NCBI RefSeq assembly: GCF_003946465.1
Contig: NZ_RHOL01000015.1
Location: forward strand, 1 to 61,307
DNA length: 61,307 nucleotides
DNA from: Lacticaseibacillus hegangensis
Lineage (GTDB): Bacteria; Bacillota; Bacilli; Lactobacillales; Lactobacillaceae
Direction: 5' to 3'
Positions within the stretch are counted from its first letter, which is position 1; each line of letters begins with the position of its first letter. The notes under the pieces are model-generated. The model searched no databases and was not told where the DNA came from. It was given only the letters and a program-made list of their open reading frames with translations. Below, piece by piece: positions 44,373 to 52,367 of the stretch. The translations under genes were made by a program, and so were the position numbers.

Positions 44373-45257
44373 ATGAACACGCGCGACTTGGAATACTTTG
44401 AGGCGTTGACCAAAATCAAAAACTTCTCTCAGGTGGCAGCCCAGTTTGGTGTTACCCAGCCGACCATCACGATGGCGCTGAAACGCCTCGAGACGCACTT
44501 CGGCATCCAGCTGATCGACCGCGACCAAAGCCACGCCCGCATCACCGTCACGCCGGCCGGCGAAACGCTGGCTGGCCACGTCCGTGTGATCACCGCGGAG
44601 CTGACCGCTGCTGAGGCCGAGCTGGCGCGCGCTCGCAGCGGTAAAATTCGCTTCGGCCTGCCGCCAATCATCGGCAACTTCTACTTTCCGACGCTCGCAC
44701 CGGCACTGATGCAGGCGGGACTGATCGACCAGCTGCAAACCGTTGAAGCCGGCTCGCAGAATCTGCTGGCCGACCTGCGCGCGGGCCACCTCGACGGCGC
44801 CTTGCTGGGGTCGACCGGCCCCTTGAACGCGCCAGCTCTGACCGTGCAGCCGCTGCGGCGCGTGCCGTTCACGGTGGTGGTATCGCCAGAGCATCCGCTG
44901 GCTGCGCGCAAGCAGTTGGCATTTGCGGCACTCAAAAACGAACCATTCGTGACCCTGGCCGAAGGCTTTGTCCACACCAAAGCCTTCGAATGGTTCACCC
45001 ACACCGCCGGCATTCAGCCCAGCGTGGTGTACCGCACGCAAGACGTGGCGCTGCTCAAACACATGGTGCAGGCCAACGTCGGCATCGCCTTGCTGGCGCA
45101 AATTGCGGTCCAACCGGCCGATCACCTGGTGACCATCCCCCTGACCGATCCCGGCCAGCCGACCTTTGACATCGCGCTGGTCACCAGCCGCACACTGCGG
45201 CAAACGCCGGCCACCGATCAACTGCTGCAATTATTATTAAAAGAAGGAGAGCAATAA
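44373..45257 (+). CDS. mleR: LysR-family regulator of malolactic genes
   Basis: 294 residues. The N-terminal HTH reads DLEYFEALTKIKNFSQVAAQFGVTQPTITMALKRLETHFGIQL, typical of LysR, followed by an effector domain with FGLPPIIGNFYFPTLAP and VVVSPEHPLA. Divergent position to mleS-mleP makes it the probable malate-responsive activator. ATG 44373 has AAGGGGG upstream. Its stop overlaps the fumarase ATG by one base (TAATG), so fumC is cotranscribed. Confidence 0.9.
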   Translation: MNTRDLEYFEALTKIKNFSQVAAQFGVTQPTITMALKRLETHFGIQLIDRDQSHARITVTPAGETLAGHVRVITAELTAAEAELARARSGKIRFGLPPIIGNFYFPTLAPALMQAGLIDQLQTVEAGSQNLLADLRAGHLDGALLGSTGPLNAPALTVQPLRRVPFTVVVSPEHPLAARKQLAFAALKNEPFVTLAEGFVHTKAFEWFTHTAGIQPSVVYRTQDVALLKHMVQANVGIALLAQIAVQPADHLVTIPLTDPGQPTFDIALVTSRTLRQTPATDQLLQLLLKEGEQ

Positions 45258-46627
45258 TGCGCATTGAAAAAGACGCCTTGGGCAAAGTTGAAATTCCGGA
45301 TGGTGCGGCCTGGGGCCCGCAAACCGAGCGCTCCCGCCACAACTTTAAAACCGGCCCGCTGATGCCGGCGGCAATCATCCGGGCGCTGCTGACCATTAAG
45401 TCCGCTGCCGCTGCGGTGAACATGAAGGCAGGCATGAACCAGGCGGTCGGGCAGGCCATCATTGACGCCGCCGCTCAGCTGCAGGCCTTGCCAGATGACC
45501 AGCTGATGGCCGACTTTCCGCTGCACGTCTACCAAACCGGCAGCGGCACGCAAACCAACATGAACGTCAATGAGGTGCTGGCTCACCTGACCAGCGTCGC
45601 GCTGGGCCGGCCGGTGCTGCCCAACGACGACGTCAACCGCGGTCAAAGTTCCAACGACACCTTCCCCACTGCACTTCACATGGCCGTTTACCCGGCCGTG
45701 ACCAAAGTTGCTGAGGCGGCCGCGGCCATGATCCAGACCCTGCAGGCAAAGGAGGCCGCTTACGCCCAGGTCGTGAAGCTGGGCCGCACCCACTTGCAAG
45801 ACGCCACCCCACTCACCTTCGGCCAGGAGGTCTCCGGCTGGCGTACCACCCTTGAACAAGACGCGGCCACCTTGCAAGCGCTGCAGGCACCGCTGTTGAC
45901 GCTCGCTTTAGGGGGCACCGCCGTCGGCACCGGCCTGAACACCACCCCAGAGCAGACGGCCGCCATGGTTGCCCAAATTGCGACGCTAACTGGCCTGCCC
46001 TTCACCGAAATGCCCAACAAGTTCCACGGGCTGGCCTTTCACAGCGAACTGACTGCCGTTCACGGCGCCTTGAAGACGCTGGCCGCCGACCTCATGAAAA
46101 TCGCCAACGACATCCGCTTTTTGGCATCCGGCCCACGCGGCGGCTACGGTGAGCTGACCATCCCAGCCAACGAACCCGGCAGCTCGATCATGCCGGGCAA
46201 GGTCAATCCGACGCAGGCGGAAGCGTTGACCATGATCGCCGCGAAAGTCATGGGTAATGACACGACCATCGCCATCGCCGAAAGTCAGGGCAATTTTGAG
46301 CTGAACGTGTACAAGCCGGTGATCGGCGCTACCGTGCTGGAAAGCTGCACGCTGCTAGCCGGCGGCATGACTCAGTTCGACCAGCTGCTACTGCAAGGCC
46401 TCAGCGTCAATCAGGCCCGCATGCAAGAATTGGTCGACCGCTCCCTGATGCTGGTCACGGCTCTTTCGCCGCACATCGGCTACGCGCAAGCGGCTAAGCT
46501 AGCTCAAACGGCACAAAAAAACGGCCAGTCGCTGCGCGAGGCAGCGCTCGCCTCAGGTGCAGTGACAGCCGAACAGTTTGACGCGTGGGTCGACCCGCTG
46601 AAAATGACCAACGCCGCTCAGAAGTAA
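45257..46627 (+). CDS. fumC: Fumarate hydratase, class II
   Basis: 456-residue fumarase interconverting fumarate and malate. Signature SSIMPGKVNPTQ at about residues 308-319 contains the mobile active-site loop; QTGSGTQTNMNVNEVLA, RGQSSNDTFPTA (site histidine replaced region normal for class II) and LGRTHLQDATPL are all present. It starts by one-base overlap with mleR. With malolactic enzyme next door it can feed fumarate into malate, then lactate. The 3' end overlaps the convergent CorA gene by ten bases. Confidence 0.94.
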   Translation: MRIEKDALGKVEIPDGAAWGPQTERSRHNFKTGPLMPAAIIRALLTIKSAAAAVNMKAGMNQAVGQAIIDAAAQLQALPDDQLMADFPLHVYQTGSGTQTNMNVNEVLAHLTSVALGRPVLPNDDVNRGQSSNDTFPTALHMAVYPAVTKVAEAAAAMIQTLQAKEAAYAQVVKLGRTHLQDATPLTFGQEVSGWRTTLEQDAATLQALQAPLLTLALGGTAVGTGLNTTPEQTAAMVAQIATLTGLPFTEMPNKFHGLAFHSELTAVHGALKTLAADLMKIANDIRFLASGPRGGYGELTIPANEPGSSIMPGKVNPTQAEALTMIAAKVMGNDTTIAIAESQGNFELNVYKPVIGATVLESCTLLAGGMTQFDQLLLQGLSVNQARMQELVDRSLMLVTALSPHIGYAQAAKLAQTAQKNGQSLREAALASGAVTAEQFDAWVDPLKMTNAAQK

Positions 46628-47559
46628 TCTTTGCGGTGCAGCCACCAGGCCACGGCGCCGCTGATGCCCGCCGCCAGCGCCAGCGTCAGCCAGAACCCAT
46701 ACACCGGCTGACCCTTCCAGGGGATCCAGGTGTTTTGGCCAAAAATGCCGGAAATGATGGGCGGAATCGCCAGCAGGATCGACACCGACGTCAGCATTTT
46801 CATGATCAGGTTCAAGTTGTTGCCGACCACCGAGGAAATCGCGCTGTTGTACTGATCCAAAATTTCCTCAGTGCTTGCCACCGTCGTCAGGATCTGGCGC
46901 ACCTTCACGTCCAGCAGAAACAAGACACGGGCATCACTGGCCGCCAGAAAATAACGGTCGCTATCGCGGATGTCCGCCACCAGGGTCTTGGTGCGAGTCA
47001 GCGCAGCGTTGAAGTACACCAGCCCTTTTTCCAGACTCATCACTTCATAAATCAGTGTGTTCTTGGCCGAATTCTTGACCTGCTTTTCCATCTTGTGCGT
47101 GCTCTCGGCCATATCGTCAATGTCCTTGGTGTAGCACTCCAGCACCCGGTCGACGATGCGCAAGGCCAAGCTGTCGGCGGTTTCGACCTGGTCCAGCGCC
47201 TGCAAGTAGGCATCCATGAGGCGCGGCTTGTCGCGGCTGATTGTGACCAGCTCATCGGCGAGCAAAATCAAGGCGATCGGCATGGTTTCGTACGTGCGAT
47301 AGCCCGTATCGCCCTGGTAGGCATAAGGTTCGCGCACCAGGATGAAGCCAGGGGCGTCAGCGCCTTCGCGCAACGCTTCACCGCGCGCGTCCTCGTGGTC
47401 GTCAAGCGCCGCTTCCACGTAGCCGTCCGGCAAATCGTAGCGCGTTTTCAGCGCCTGCAGCTCAGCCTCGCTTGGGTCAAAGATACAGTGCCAGCACGCC
47501 CCGCTGGTCTCCGTGGCGCTGGTGGTTTGCGACTGTTTGATCGCGTAGTCTTTTTGCAT
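46618..47559 (-). CDS. CorA-like transporter with GQN in place of GMN
   Basis: 313-residue 2-TM-GxN family protein. A long N-terminal cytoplasmic domain (1-250) with coiled helices (LALRIVDRVLECYTKDIDDMAE..., NTLIYEVMSLEKGLVYF) precedes TM1 (MLTSVSILLAIPPIISGIFG) and TM2, ending in a basic HRKDYF tail. The pore signature is GQN (274-276), not GMN, which in studied CorA proteins changes ion selection or conduction. Paralogue of the next gene, 58 bases away and on the same strand. ATG 47559 has GGAGG six bases upstream. Confidence 0.85.
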   Translation of the reverse strand: MQKDYAIKQSQTTSATETSGACWHCIFDPSEAELQALKTRYDLPDGYVEAALDDHEDARGEALREGADAPGFILVREPYAYQGDTGYRTYETMPIALILLADELVTISRDKPRLMDAYLQALDQVETADSLALRIVDRVLECYTKDIDDMAESTHKMEKQVKNSAKNTLIYEVMSLEKGLVYFNAALTRTKTLVADIRDSDRYFLAASDARVLFLLDVKVRQILTTVASTEEILDQYNSAISSVVGNNLNLIMKMLTSVSILLAIPPIISGIFGQNTWIPWKGQPVYGFWLTLALAAGISGAVAWWLHRKDYF

Positions 47560-47617
47560 ACGGCACCTCCACCTTTAATTGTAGAGAGGTGCCCTTGCGC
47601 TTTGCACGTCCGACGCT

Positions 47618-48544
47618 TTAGAAGTAGTCCTTCTTGTGCAGCCAGTATGCTGTGGCCACACACAGCACAACGGTGGCAAAAATCAGCGTCCAAAAACCCC
47701 AGATGCTTTGCTGCCACGGCACGCGGGTGTTCATCCCCCACAGACTGCCGACGATGCTCGGAATCGTCATGATGATGGACACTGAGGTCAGCACCTTCAT
47801 GATCAGGTTAAGGTTATTCGACACCACTGAGGACACCGTGGCATTATACTGGTCTAGGATCGCCGAGTTGGATTGCGCCAGCGTGTAGGCCTGGTGCGCG
47901 GTGCGCTCAGCGATCACCAGCTTGCGGCGGTGAGCCGGGTCGGTGGCAAAATAAGCTGACGCCTGCAGCTGCGGCCAGATATTCTGGGAATCCGTTAAGG
48001 CCGAGGTGAAAAAGACCAGGCTTTTTTCCACGGCCATGATTTCATACAGCAGCGTGTTGTGCGAGGCGTTGCCGACCCGAATTTCCATGCTTTGGGTCTG
48101 CGACGCCAGCTGGTCCGTGTCATTGAGAAATTGGGCAAACACCAGATTCAGCACACTCAGCGAATAGACGATTGGGTCTGCCGTGGTCGCACTGGCTTGC
48201 AGGCAGCGGTTGTGAATGGTCAGCTTGCGCGGGCTGACCGTGGTCACCAGGTCTGCCTGAATGATAATGGCCAGCGGACTGGTCGCGTAGGTCCGCTCCC
48301 CATTTTTGCTGATGGTCTGGTACGGACAGCGCACCAGAATCAGACCGGCCCCGCTTTTATCGTCCATCCCTTCCACGCGCGGATTTTCGTGGGCGTTGAA
48401 CACCGGGGTCATGTAGTCGATGGGGATGTGATACTGCGCGGCCAGGTCGTGGCATTCTTCCTGGGTGGCCTCCTGAACGGACAGCCACTGCGGGGCGGCG
48501 GCTGGACTGTTCCCTTTCACGCCAAGTGTGGTTAATAGATGCAT
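47618..48544 (-). CDS. CorA-like Mg2+/divalent cation transporter
   Basis: 308 residues with the same plan as its downstream paralogue: cytoplasmic domain, NTLLYEIMAVEKSLVFF helix, TM1 (LTSVSIIMTIPSIVGSLWG), intact GMN at 270-272, TM2 and a HKKDYF tail. This copy should be a working magnesium or divalent-cation channel. ATG 48544 with AGGAGG upstream. The tandem arrangement indicates a local duplication; if CorA forms pentamers here, mixed channels are possible. Confidence 0.9.
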   Translation of the reverse strand: MHLLTTLGVKGNSPAAAPQWLSVQEATQEECHDLAAQYHIPIDYMTPVFNAHENPRVEGMDDKSGAGLILVRCPYQTISKNGERTYATSPLAIIIQADLVTTVSPRKLTIHNRCLQASATTADPIVYSLSVLNLVFAQFLNDTDQLASQTQSMEIRVGNASHNTLLYEIMAVEKSLVFFTSALTDSQNIWPQLQASAYFATDPAHRRKLVIAERTAHQAYTLAQSNSAILDQYNATVSSVVSNNLNLIMKVLTSVSIIMTIPSIVGSLWGMNTRVPWQQSIWGFWTLIFATVVLCVATAYWLHKKDYF

Positions 48545-48667
48545 CTCACGCCTCCTGAACTTGATGGTTTTAAGTTTAGCACTTCAAGGCAGGCCCAACT
48601 GCCTTGACCCGCGGCTTGAATAAGCCTTTAATTTGGTTATTGGTCGTTTCAGAAAGGAGTCTTCACG

Positions 48668-49024
48668 ATGGAGTTCATTCCCGTTAGGATTTACGCCCAT
48701 GAACAGCCTGAGGGGTACCGGCTGCTCGTCGACCGCGTTTGGCCGCGCGGCGTCAGCAAGGTCAACGCCCGGCTCGACGACTGGGCCAAGCAAATTGCCC
48801 CGTCAACCGAGCTGCGCAAGTGGTACGGCCACGACCCGGCAAAAGCCGAAGAGTTCAACCGCCGCTACATTGCCGAGCTCGACGCCAATCCGGAAACCCC
48901 GGATTTTCTGCAAAAAATTCGCAAGCTCGACACCGACAAAGTGCTCCTGCTTTTCGGGGCCAAGGACGAAGCCGACAACAATGCCACGGTGCTCGCAGAC
49001 TATCTGAAGGAGAAGATCGGCTAG
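48668..49024 (+). CDS. DUF488 family protein
   Basis: 118-residue protein with the DUF488 signatures VDRVWPRGVSK, then WAKQIAPSTELRKWYGHDPAKAEEFNRRY and LLLFGAKDEADNNA. Function of the family is not established. ATG 48668 follows GAAAGGAG. Its stop overlaps the next gene's GTG by one base, so it is coupled to the folate enzyme. Confidence 0.88.
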   Translation: MEFIPVRIYAHEQPEGYRLLVDRVWPRGVSKVNARLDDWAKQIAPSTELRKWYGHDPAKAEEFNRRYIAELDANPETPDFLQKIRKLDTDKVLLLFGAKDEADNNATVLADYLKEKIG

Positions 49025-49566
49025 TGCAAACCAAACCCGAATTCCGCAAGGCGCAGCTCAAGCGGCTCAATGATGCCGCCAAGCAAACGCAGGCCGAAAG
49101 TGCCGGTCTGGTCGCACAGCTGCTGGCGCTGCCGCAATGGCACAGCGCTCGCACCATCGCCACCACCGTCAGCGGCCCGATCGAAGTGACCACCGGCGGC
49201 ATTATCGAAGCGGCGCAGCAGGCCGGCAAAACGGTGCTGCTGCCGCGCGTGATGCCGCACCGCCAAATGGCCTTTTTGAAAGACCCTGGCAGCGCCAATC
49301 GCGTCACCAGCAAGTTCGGCATCCCCGAGCCCCCTTACGTTGAGGCCGCAGTCGATCAGCACCCCGACCTGGTGATCGTGCCCGGGGTCGCCTTCGTACC
49401 GGCCACCGGCGCCCGCATCGGCTTTGGCGCCGGCTACTACGACCGCTTCTTGGCGAAGTACGATGGCCCCACCGTCGCTTTAGTCCCCAGCGTCATGAAT
49501 TTTGCCGCGCCGGCGTGGCCGGTCGAAGCTTTCGACGTCCTGATCCAAACGCTGCTGACCGTTTAA
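49024..49566 (+). CDS. 5-formyltetrahydrofolate cyclo-ligase
   Basis: 180-residue enzyme making 5,10-methenyl-THF from 5-formyl-THF and ATP. The C-terminal ATP/substrate motif GARIGFGAGYYDRFL is diagnostic; the N-terminus has the expected basic KAQLKRLNDAAKQ helix and LLPRVMPHRQMAF. The start is GTG 49024, with AAGGAG eleven bases upstream inside the DUF488 gene. Coupled to DUF488 and followed 54 bases later by an AEC permease. Confidence 0.92.
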   Translation: MQTKPEFRKAQLKRLNDAAKQTQAESAGLVAQLLALPQWHSARTIATTVSGPIEVTTGGIIEAAQQAGKTVLLPRVMPHRQMAFLKDPGSANRVTSKFGIPEPPYVEAAVDQHPDLVIVPGVAFVPATGARIGFGAGYYDRFLAKYDGPTVALVPSVMNFAAPAWPVEAFDVLIQTLLTV

Positions 49567-49620
49567 TCTCGCAGCGAAAAACCAGCGGCAAGGTGTTTGC
49601 CGCATGTGAGGAGTAATTTT

Positions 49621-50565
49621 TTGACTAGTTTTCTCTCAAGTTTAGGCGGGGTCTCCGAGATCTTGATCCTGGTCGCCATCGGCTACGGGCTGACCGCCCT
49701 GGGGTGGTTCAACGACCGCTCCAGCCGTGTGATCGCCAAGGTCGTCACCCAGGTCGCCCTGCCCGCCTACATGATCGAAACCATCTGCTCGCGCTTTTCC
49801 GCAAGGGAGCTGGCGGCACTGCTGCCGGACCTGCGCTTTCCAGTGCTGTCGATGGCCATCCTGTTTGCCCTGTCCTTTGTGGTGGCGCGCGTGATTCGCG
49901 TTGACCCCAAGCGCCGCGGCCTGTTCAAGTCCATGTTTTTTAACTCCAACACGGTGTTTATCGGCCTGCCGGTCAACCTGGCGCTGTTTGGGCCGAAAAG
50001 CGTGCCGTATGTGCTGGTTTACTACATGGCCAACACCACCATTTTCTGGACGATCGGGGTTTACTTGATCCAGCGCGACGGCCCGCACGCCGCCCACTTT
50101 GACCTCAAGCAGACGCTGGGGAAAATTTTCTCGCCGCCGCTTTTGGGCTTCATGGTCGGCGTCGTGCTCGTCCTGCTGCATGTGCAGCTGCCGAGCTTTC
50201 TCTCGGCCACTTTAGGCTACGTTGGTGACCTGACCATCCCGGGCTCCATGTTCTTCATCGGCATCGCGATGTACCAGGCCGGCATCAAAAACATCCGCTT
50301 CGACCGCGAACTGCTCGGCGTGTTCTCTGGGCGCTTCGTCTTTGCGCCGCTGGTGATGTACGCGCTGGTCGCCTTCGCCCCGGTCCCGCTGCTCATGAAG
50401 CAAGTCTTCATCCTGCAGTCCTGCATGCCGGTCATGACTAACGCCCCGGTCGTCGCCAAGCTGTACGGCGCCGATTCGAAAAACGCCGCGATCACCGTCT
50501 CCGCAACCACCCTGTTTGCCATCGTGGTGATCCCAATCGTCATGACCTTAGTGCAACATCTGTGA
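49621..50565 (+). CDS. AEC family transporter
   Basis: 314-residue auxin-efflux-carrier-type permease with ten membrane segments, paralogous to the malate permease at 41448 (shared YGLTALGWF, SNTVFIGLPVNLALFG, CMPVMTNAPVVAKLYG). The chosen start is TTG 49621 with GAGGAG seven bases upstream; earlier in-frame codons lie before that site. Substrate likely an organic acid. It ends ten bases before a lipoprotein gene, probably one transcript. Confidence 0.88.
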   Translation: MTSFLSSLGGVSEILILVAIGYGLTALGWFNDRSSRVIAKVVTQVALPAYMIETICSRFSARELAALLPDLRFPVLSMAILFALSFVVARVIRVDPKRRGLFKSMFFNSNTVFIGLPVNLALFGPKSVPYVLVYYMANTTIFWTIGVYLIQRDGPHAAHFDLKQTLGKIFSPPLLGFMVGVVLVLLHVQLPSFLSATLGYVGDLTIPGSMFFIGIAMYQAGIKNIRFDRELLGVFSGRFVFAPLVMYALVAFAPVPLLMKQVFILQSCMPVMTNAPVVAKLYGADSKNAAITVSATTLFAIVVIPIVMTLVQHL

Positions 50566-50575
50566 GGTAAATACA

Positions 50576-51049
50576 TTGAAGAAAATTCTGCTTAGCGCTG
50601 CGCTGGTGCTGGTCCTCGCCGGCTGTGGCAGTCAAAAAAAAGCGCCGCAAACCAGCTCGAGCAGCAGCGTCAAAATCAGCAAACAGGCGGCACCGAAAAA
50701 ACGGCCCAACACCAAGGCCGGCATGGATGATCTGATCGGCCACTACTGGGTCAACACTGCGGATGCGAGTGAAGTCCTGCAGATCACCGCCTCAACTGAT
50801 GGCTACTTTGTGGACGTCCAGCGCTATTCGCAGGCTCAGGCCGGGTATGCCACCGCCAGCGCCGGGGTGTTTGCCGCCAAGCTCGCCTTGGGCAAGCACA
50901 CCTACACCTTCACCGGCCGCACGCAGCCGAATGCGCAAAGCAGCACATGGGTCTTCCAGAAGCTCAGTGCGACCAAGATCAAACAACTGCCGGACGGGCC
51001 CCTGTTTCGGCAGGTCAAAAACGATGACCTCAGCACCATTAAACATTAA
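50576..51049 (+). CDS. Secreted lipoprotein, 157 aa
   Basis: Type II signal peptide KKILLSAALVLVLAGC with lipobox LAGC (cysteine at 17), followed by a Ser/Lys-rich linker and a compact domain with YWVNTADASEVLQI and HTYTFTGRTQ. TTG 50576 is the start, GAGG seven bases upstream. No known domain. It follows the AEC permease by ten bases. The dispersed hairpin repeat copy 2 begins directly after its stop and may form its transcript end. Confidence 0.82.
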   Translation: MKKILLSAALVLVLAGCGSQKKAPQTSSSSSVKISKQAAPKKRPNTKAGMDDLIGHYWVNTADASEVLQITASTDGYFVDVQRYSQAQAGYATASAGVFAAKLALGKHTYTFTGRTQPNAQSSTWVFQKLSATKIKQLPDGPLFRQVKNDDLSTIKH

Positions 51050-51050
51050 A

Positions 51051-51197
51051 GAGAAAGTAAGACAAAATGGCTTAGTCGCGTTCCATAAAGCAACGTCCAA
51101 GCGCACAAACGCCCCTGCACCGCGATTTTAAAAACAAATCGTGGCGCAGGGGCGCTTGTGCTTTGAGCTAAACCCGCTTGATGGCTCGGCCTTTTGA
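51051..51197. repeat. Dispersed hairpin repeat, copy 2
   Basis: Second copy of the element at 4181-4327, about 126 of 135 aligned bases identical between 51061 and 51195. The inverted-repeat core (51095-51128 with 51136-51168) is kept exactly; outer arms have decayed slightly. It lies between the convergent lipoprotein and lexA genes, ten bases from the lexA stop. Confidence 0.85.
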
Positions 51198-51206
51198 CGT
51201 TTGTGC

Positions 51207-51833
51207 TTATTTAACTTCGCTGCGGTACAGGCCAACGACCACACCCAGAATGGAGACGTCATCGAAGTACATGTCCGACATGGAATCATTTTCCGGGTGC
51301 AGCCGCACACCGCCACTTTCGCGATAGAAGCGCTTGACCGTTGCCTCGTCGTCCTGGGTCATGGCGACCACGATCTGACCGTTCTCGGCAGTTTCCTGCT
51401 TTTTGATGATCAGCTTATCGCCATCCAGGATGCCGATCTTGATCATGGACGAACCGGAAACTTCCAGGATGAACAGGTCATCCGCAATGTACTCCAGGTC
51501 ATCGGGAATCGGGAAGTAGCCATCGATGTTCTCAATCGCGGTGATTGGCACCCCGGCGGCAACTGTGCCGACGATCGGGATACCTTCTTCGGCAATGCCG
51601 ATGTATGACAGGCCGGCCTTAGTCAGCATCAGCGTGCGCGGCTTGGCCGGGTCCTTGGCAATGTAGCCTTCCGCCAGGAGCCGGTCGAGGTACGCAGCGA
51701 CCGTGGAGCTGGAACTCAGACCCACGTTTTTGCCGATTTCCCGCACGGTTGGTGGAAACCCATTGGTTTGAATTGAATCATGAATCGTGTGTAGGATCTG
51801 CTTCCAACGTTTCTGACTTGCTTGGGATGGCAT
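51207..51833 (-). CDS. lexA: SOS repressor LexA
   Basis: 208 residues. The N-terminal winged helix (NGFPPTVREIGKNVGLSSSSTVAAYLDRL) binds the SOS box; the C-terminal S24 domain has cleavage site Ala93-Gly94 in VAAGVP, nucleophile Ser129 in VSGSSM and catalytic Lys167 in TVKRFYRE. RecA-stimulated self-cleavage at the Ala-Gly bond derepresses SOS genes. ATG 51833 with GGAGG about ten bases upstream. Its own promoter contains a LexA box, so it is autoregulated. Convergent with the lipoprotein gene across the hairpin repeat. Confidence 0.96.
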   Translation of the reverse strand: MPSQASQKRWKQILHTIHDSIQTNGFPPTVREIGKNVGLSSSSTVAAYLDRLLAEGYIAKDPAKPRTLMLTKAGLSYIGIAEEGIPIVGTVAAGVPITAIENIDGYFPIPDDLEYIADDLFILEVSGSSMIKIGILDGDKLIIKKQETAENGQIVVAMTQDDEATVKRFYRESGGVRLHPENDSMSDMYFDDVSILGVVVGLYRSEVK

Positions 51834-51864
51834 GGCCGTCCGCCTCCGCTCTCTAGTTTTCTTT

Positions 51865-51893
51865 ATCATACCAGAGGGAACGCTTGTTTGCAA
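51865..51893 (-). promoter_or_regulatory. lexA promoter with internal SOS box
   Basis: On the minus strand TTGCAA (51888-51893), 17 bases, TATGAT (51865-51870). Between and overlapping them GGAAC-GCTT-GTTTG (51877-51890, plus strand) resembles the Firmicutes SOS box CGAAC-N4-GTTCG with two changes. Confidence 0.75.
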
Positions 51894-51923
51894 GTAAAAG
51901 CACTGTGGCTTACGGTAAGCATC

Positions 51924-51945
51924 AAAAAAGGCCGCCCAAGCGGTC
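51924..51945 (-). terminator. Terminator of the 63-aa membrane protein gene
   Basis: On the minus strand GACCGC/GGGCGGCC stem with a CTTG-like loop, then T6. Confidence 0.75.
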
Positions 51946-51956
51946 TCATGTGAACC

Positions 51957-52148
51957 CTAGAAGCGATGCATCAGGTCCAGCCGGTGCAGCTGCCGGCGGT
52001 CGCACTTATTGCGCTGCATCAGGTAGACGCCGCCGAACAACATGTCGACTGCGATCAGCCCGATTCCGAGCACGGTATTGACAACTAGCAGGACCACGGT
52101 CACTGCAATCAATGCGCGCAGACTCCACTTCATGACTTTCATACTCAT
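51957..52148 (-). CDS. Small membrane protein, 63 aa
   Basis: 63 residues: a basic start (MSMKVMKWSLR), one long hydrophobic stretch (about 12-45) that could form one or two helices, and a strongly basic C-terminus (RNKCDRRQLHRLDLMHRF). GGGGGGCG precedes ATG 52148 and a good promoter lies at 52183-52210. Function unknown. It has its own promoter and terminator, so it is a stand-alone small gene. Confidence 0.6.
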   Translation of the reverse strand: MSMKVMKWSLRALIAVTVVLLVVNTVLGIGLIAVDMLFGGVYLMQRNKCDRRQLHRLDLMHRF

Positions 52149-52182
52149 TGGACGCCCCCCTCTCGTAATTTTGATAGTTATG

Positions 52183-52210
52183 ATTATACCCGAATTCTTG
52201 CTTTTGTAAA
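52183..52210 (-). promoter_or_regulatory. Promoter of small membrane protein gene
   Basis: On the minus strand TTTACA (52205-52210), 16 bases, TATAAT (52183-52188). Confidence 0.7.
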
Positions 52211-52225
52211 GGTTCTGTATATAAT
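52198..52225 (+). promoter_or_regulatory. Promoter of AI-2E family gene
   Basis: TTGCTT (52198-52203), 16 bases, TATAAT (52220-52225). It overlaps the divergent promoter of the small membrane protein gene, so the two may compete. A 140-base untranslated leader follows. Confidence 0.6.
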
Positions 52226-52367
52226 CAATTTACATTCGGGGCAATTCGGCCGGCACTTGGCATTTATTCTTTACAATTCACAAACAAATCAGCCTTGCGC
52301 CGGATTCGCTTTCACCCCCTCATTTAGGTATCATAGAAGTAGTCAACAAACTCAAAGGGGTGCGCGC

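Noticed and set aside
46585-47772. 395-codon frame across the CorA pair
   Set aside because: Antisense shadow spanning two real genes and the gap between them.
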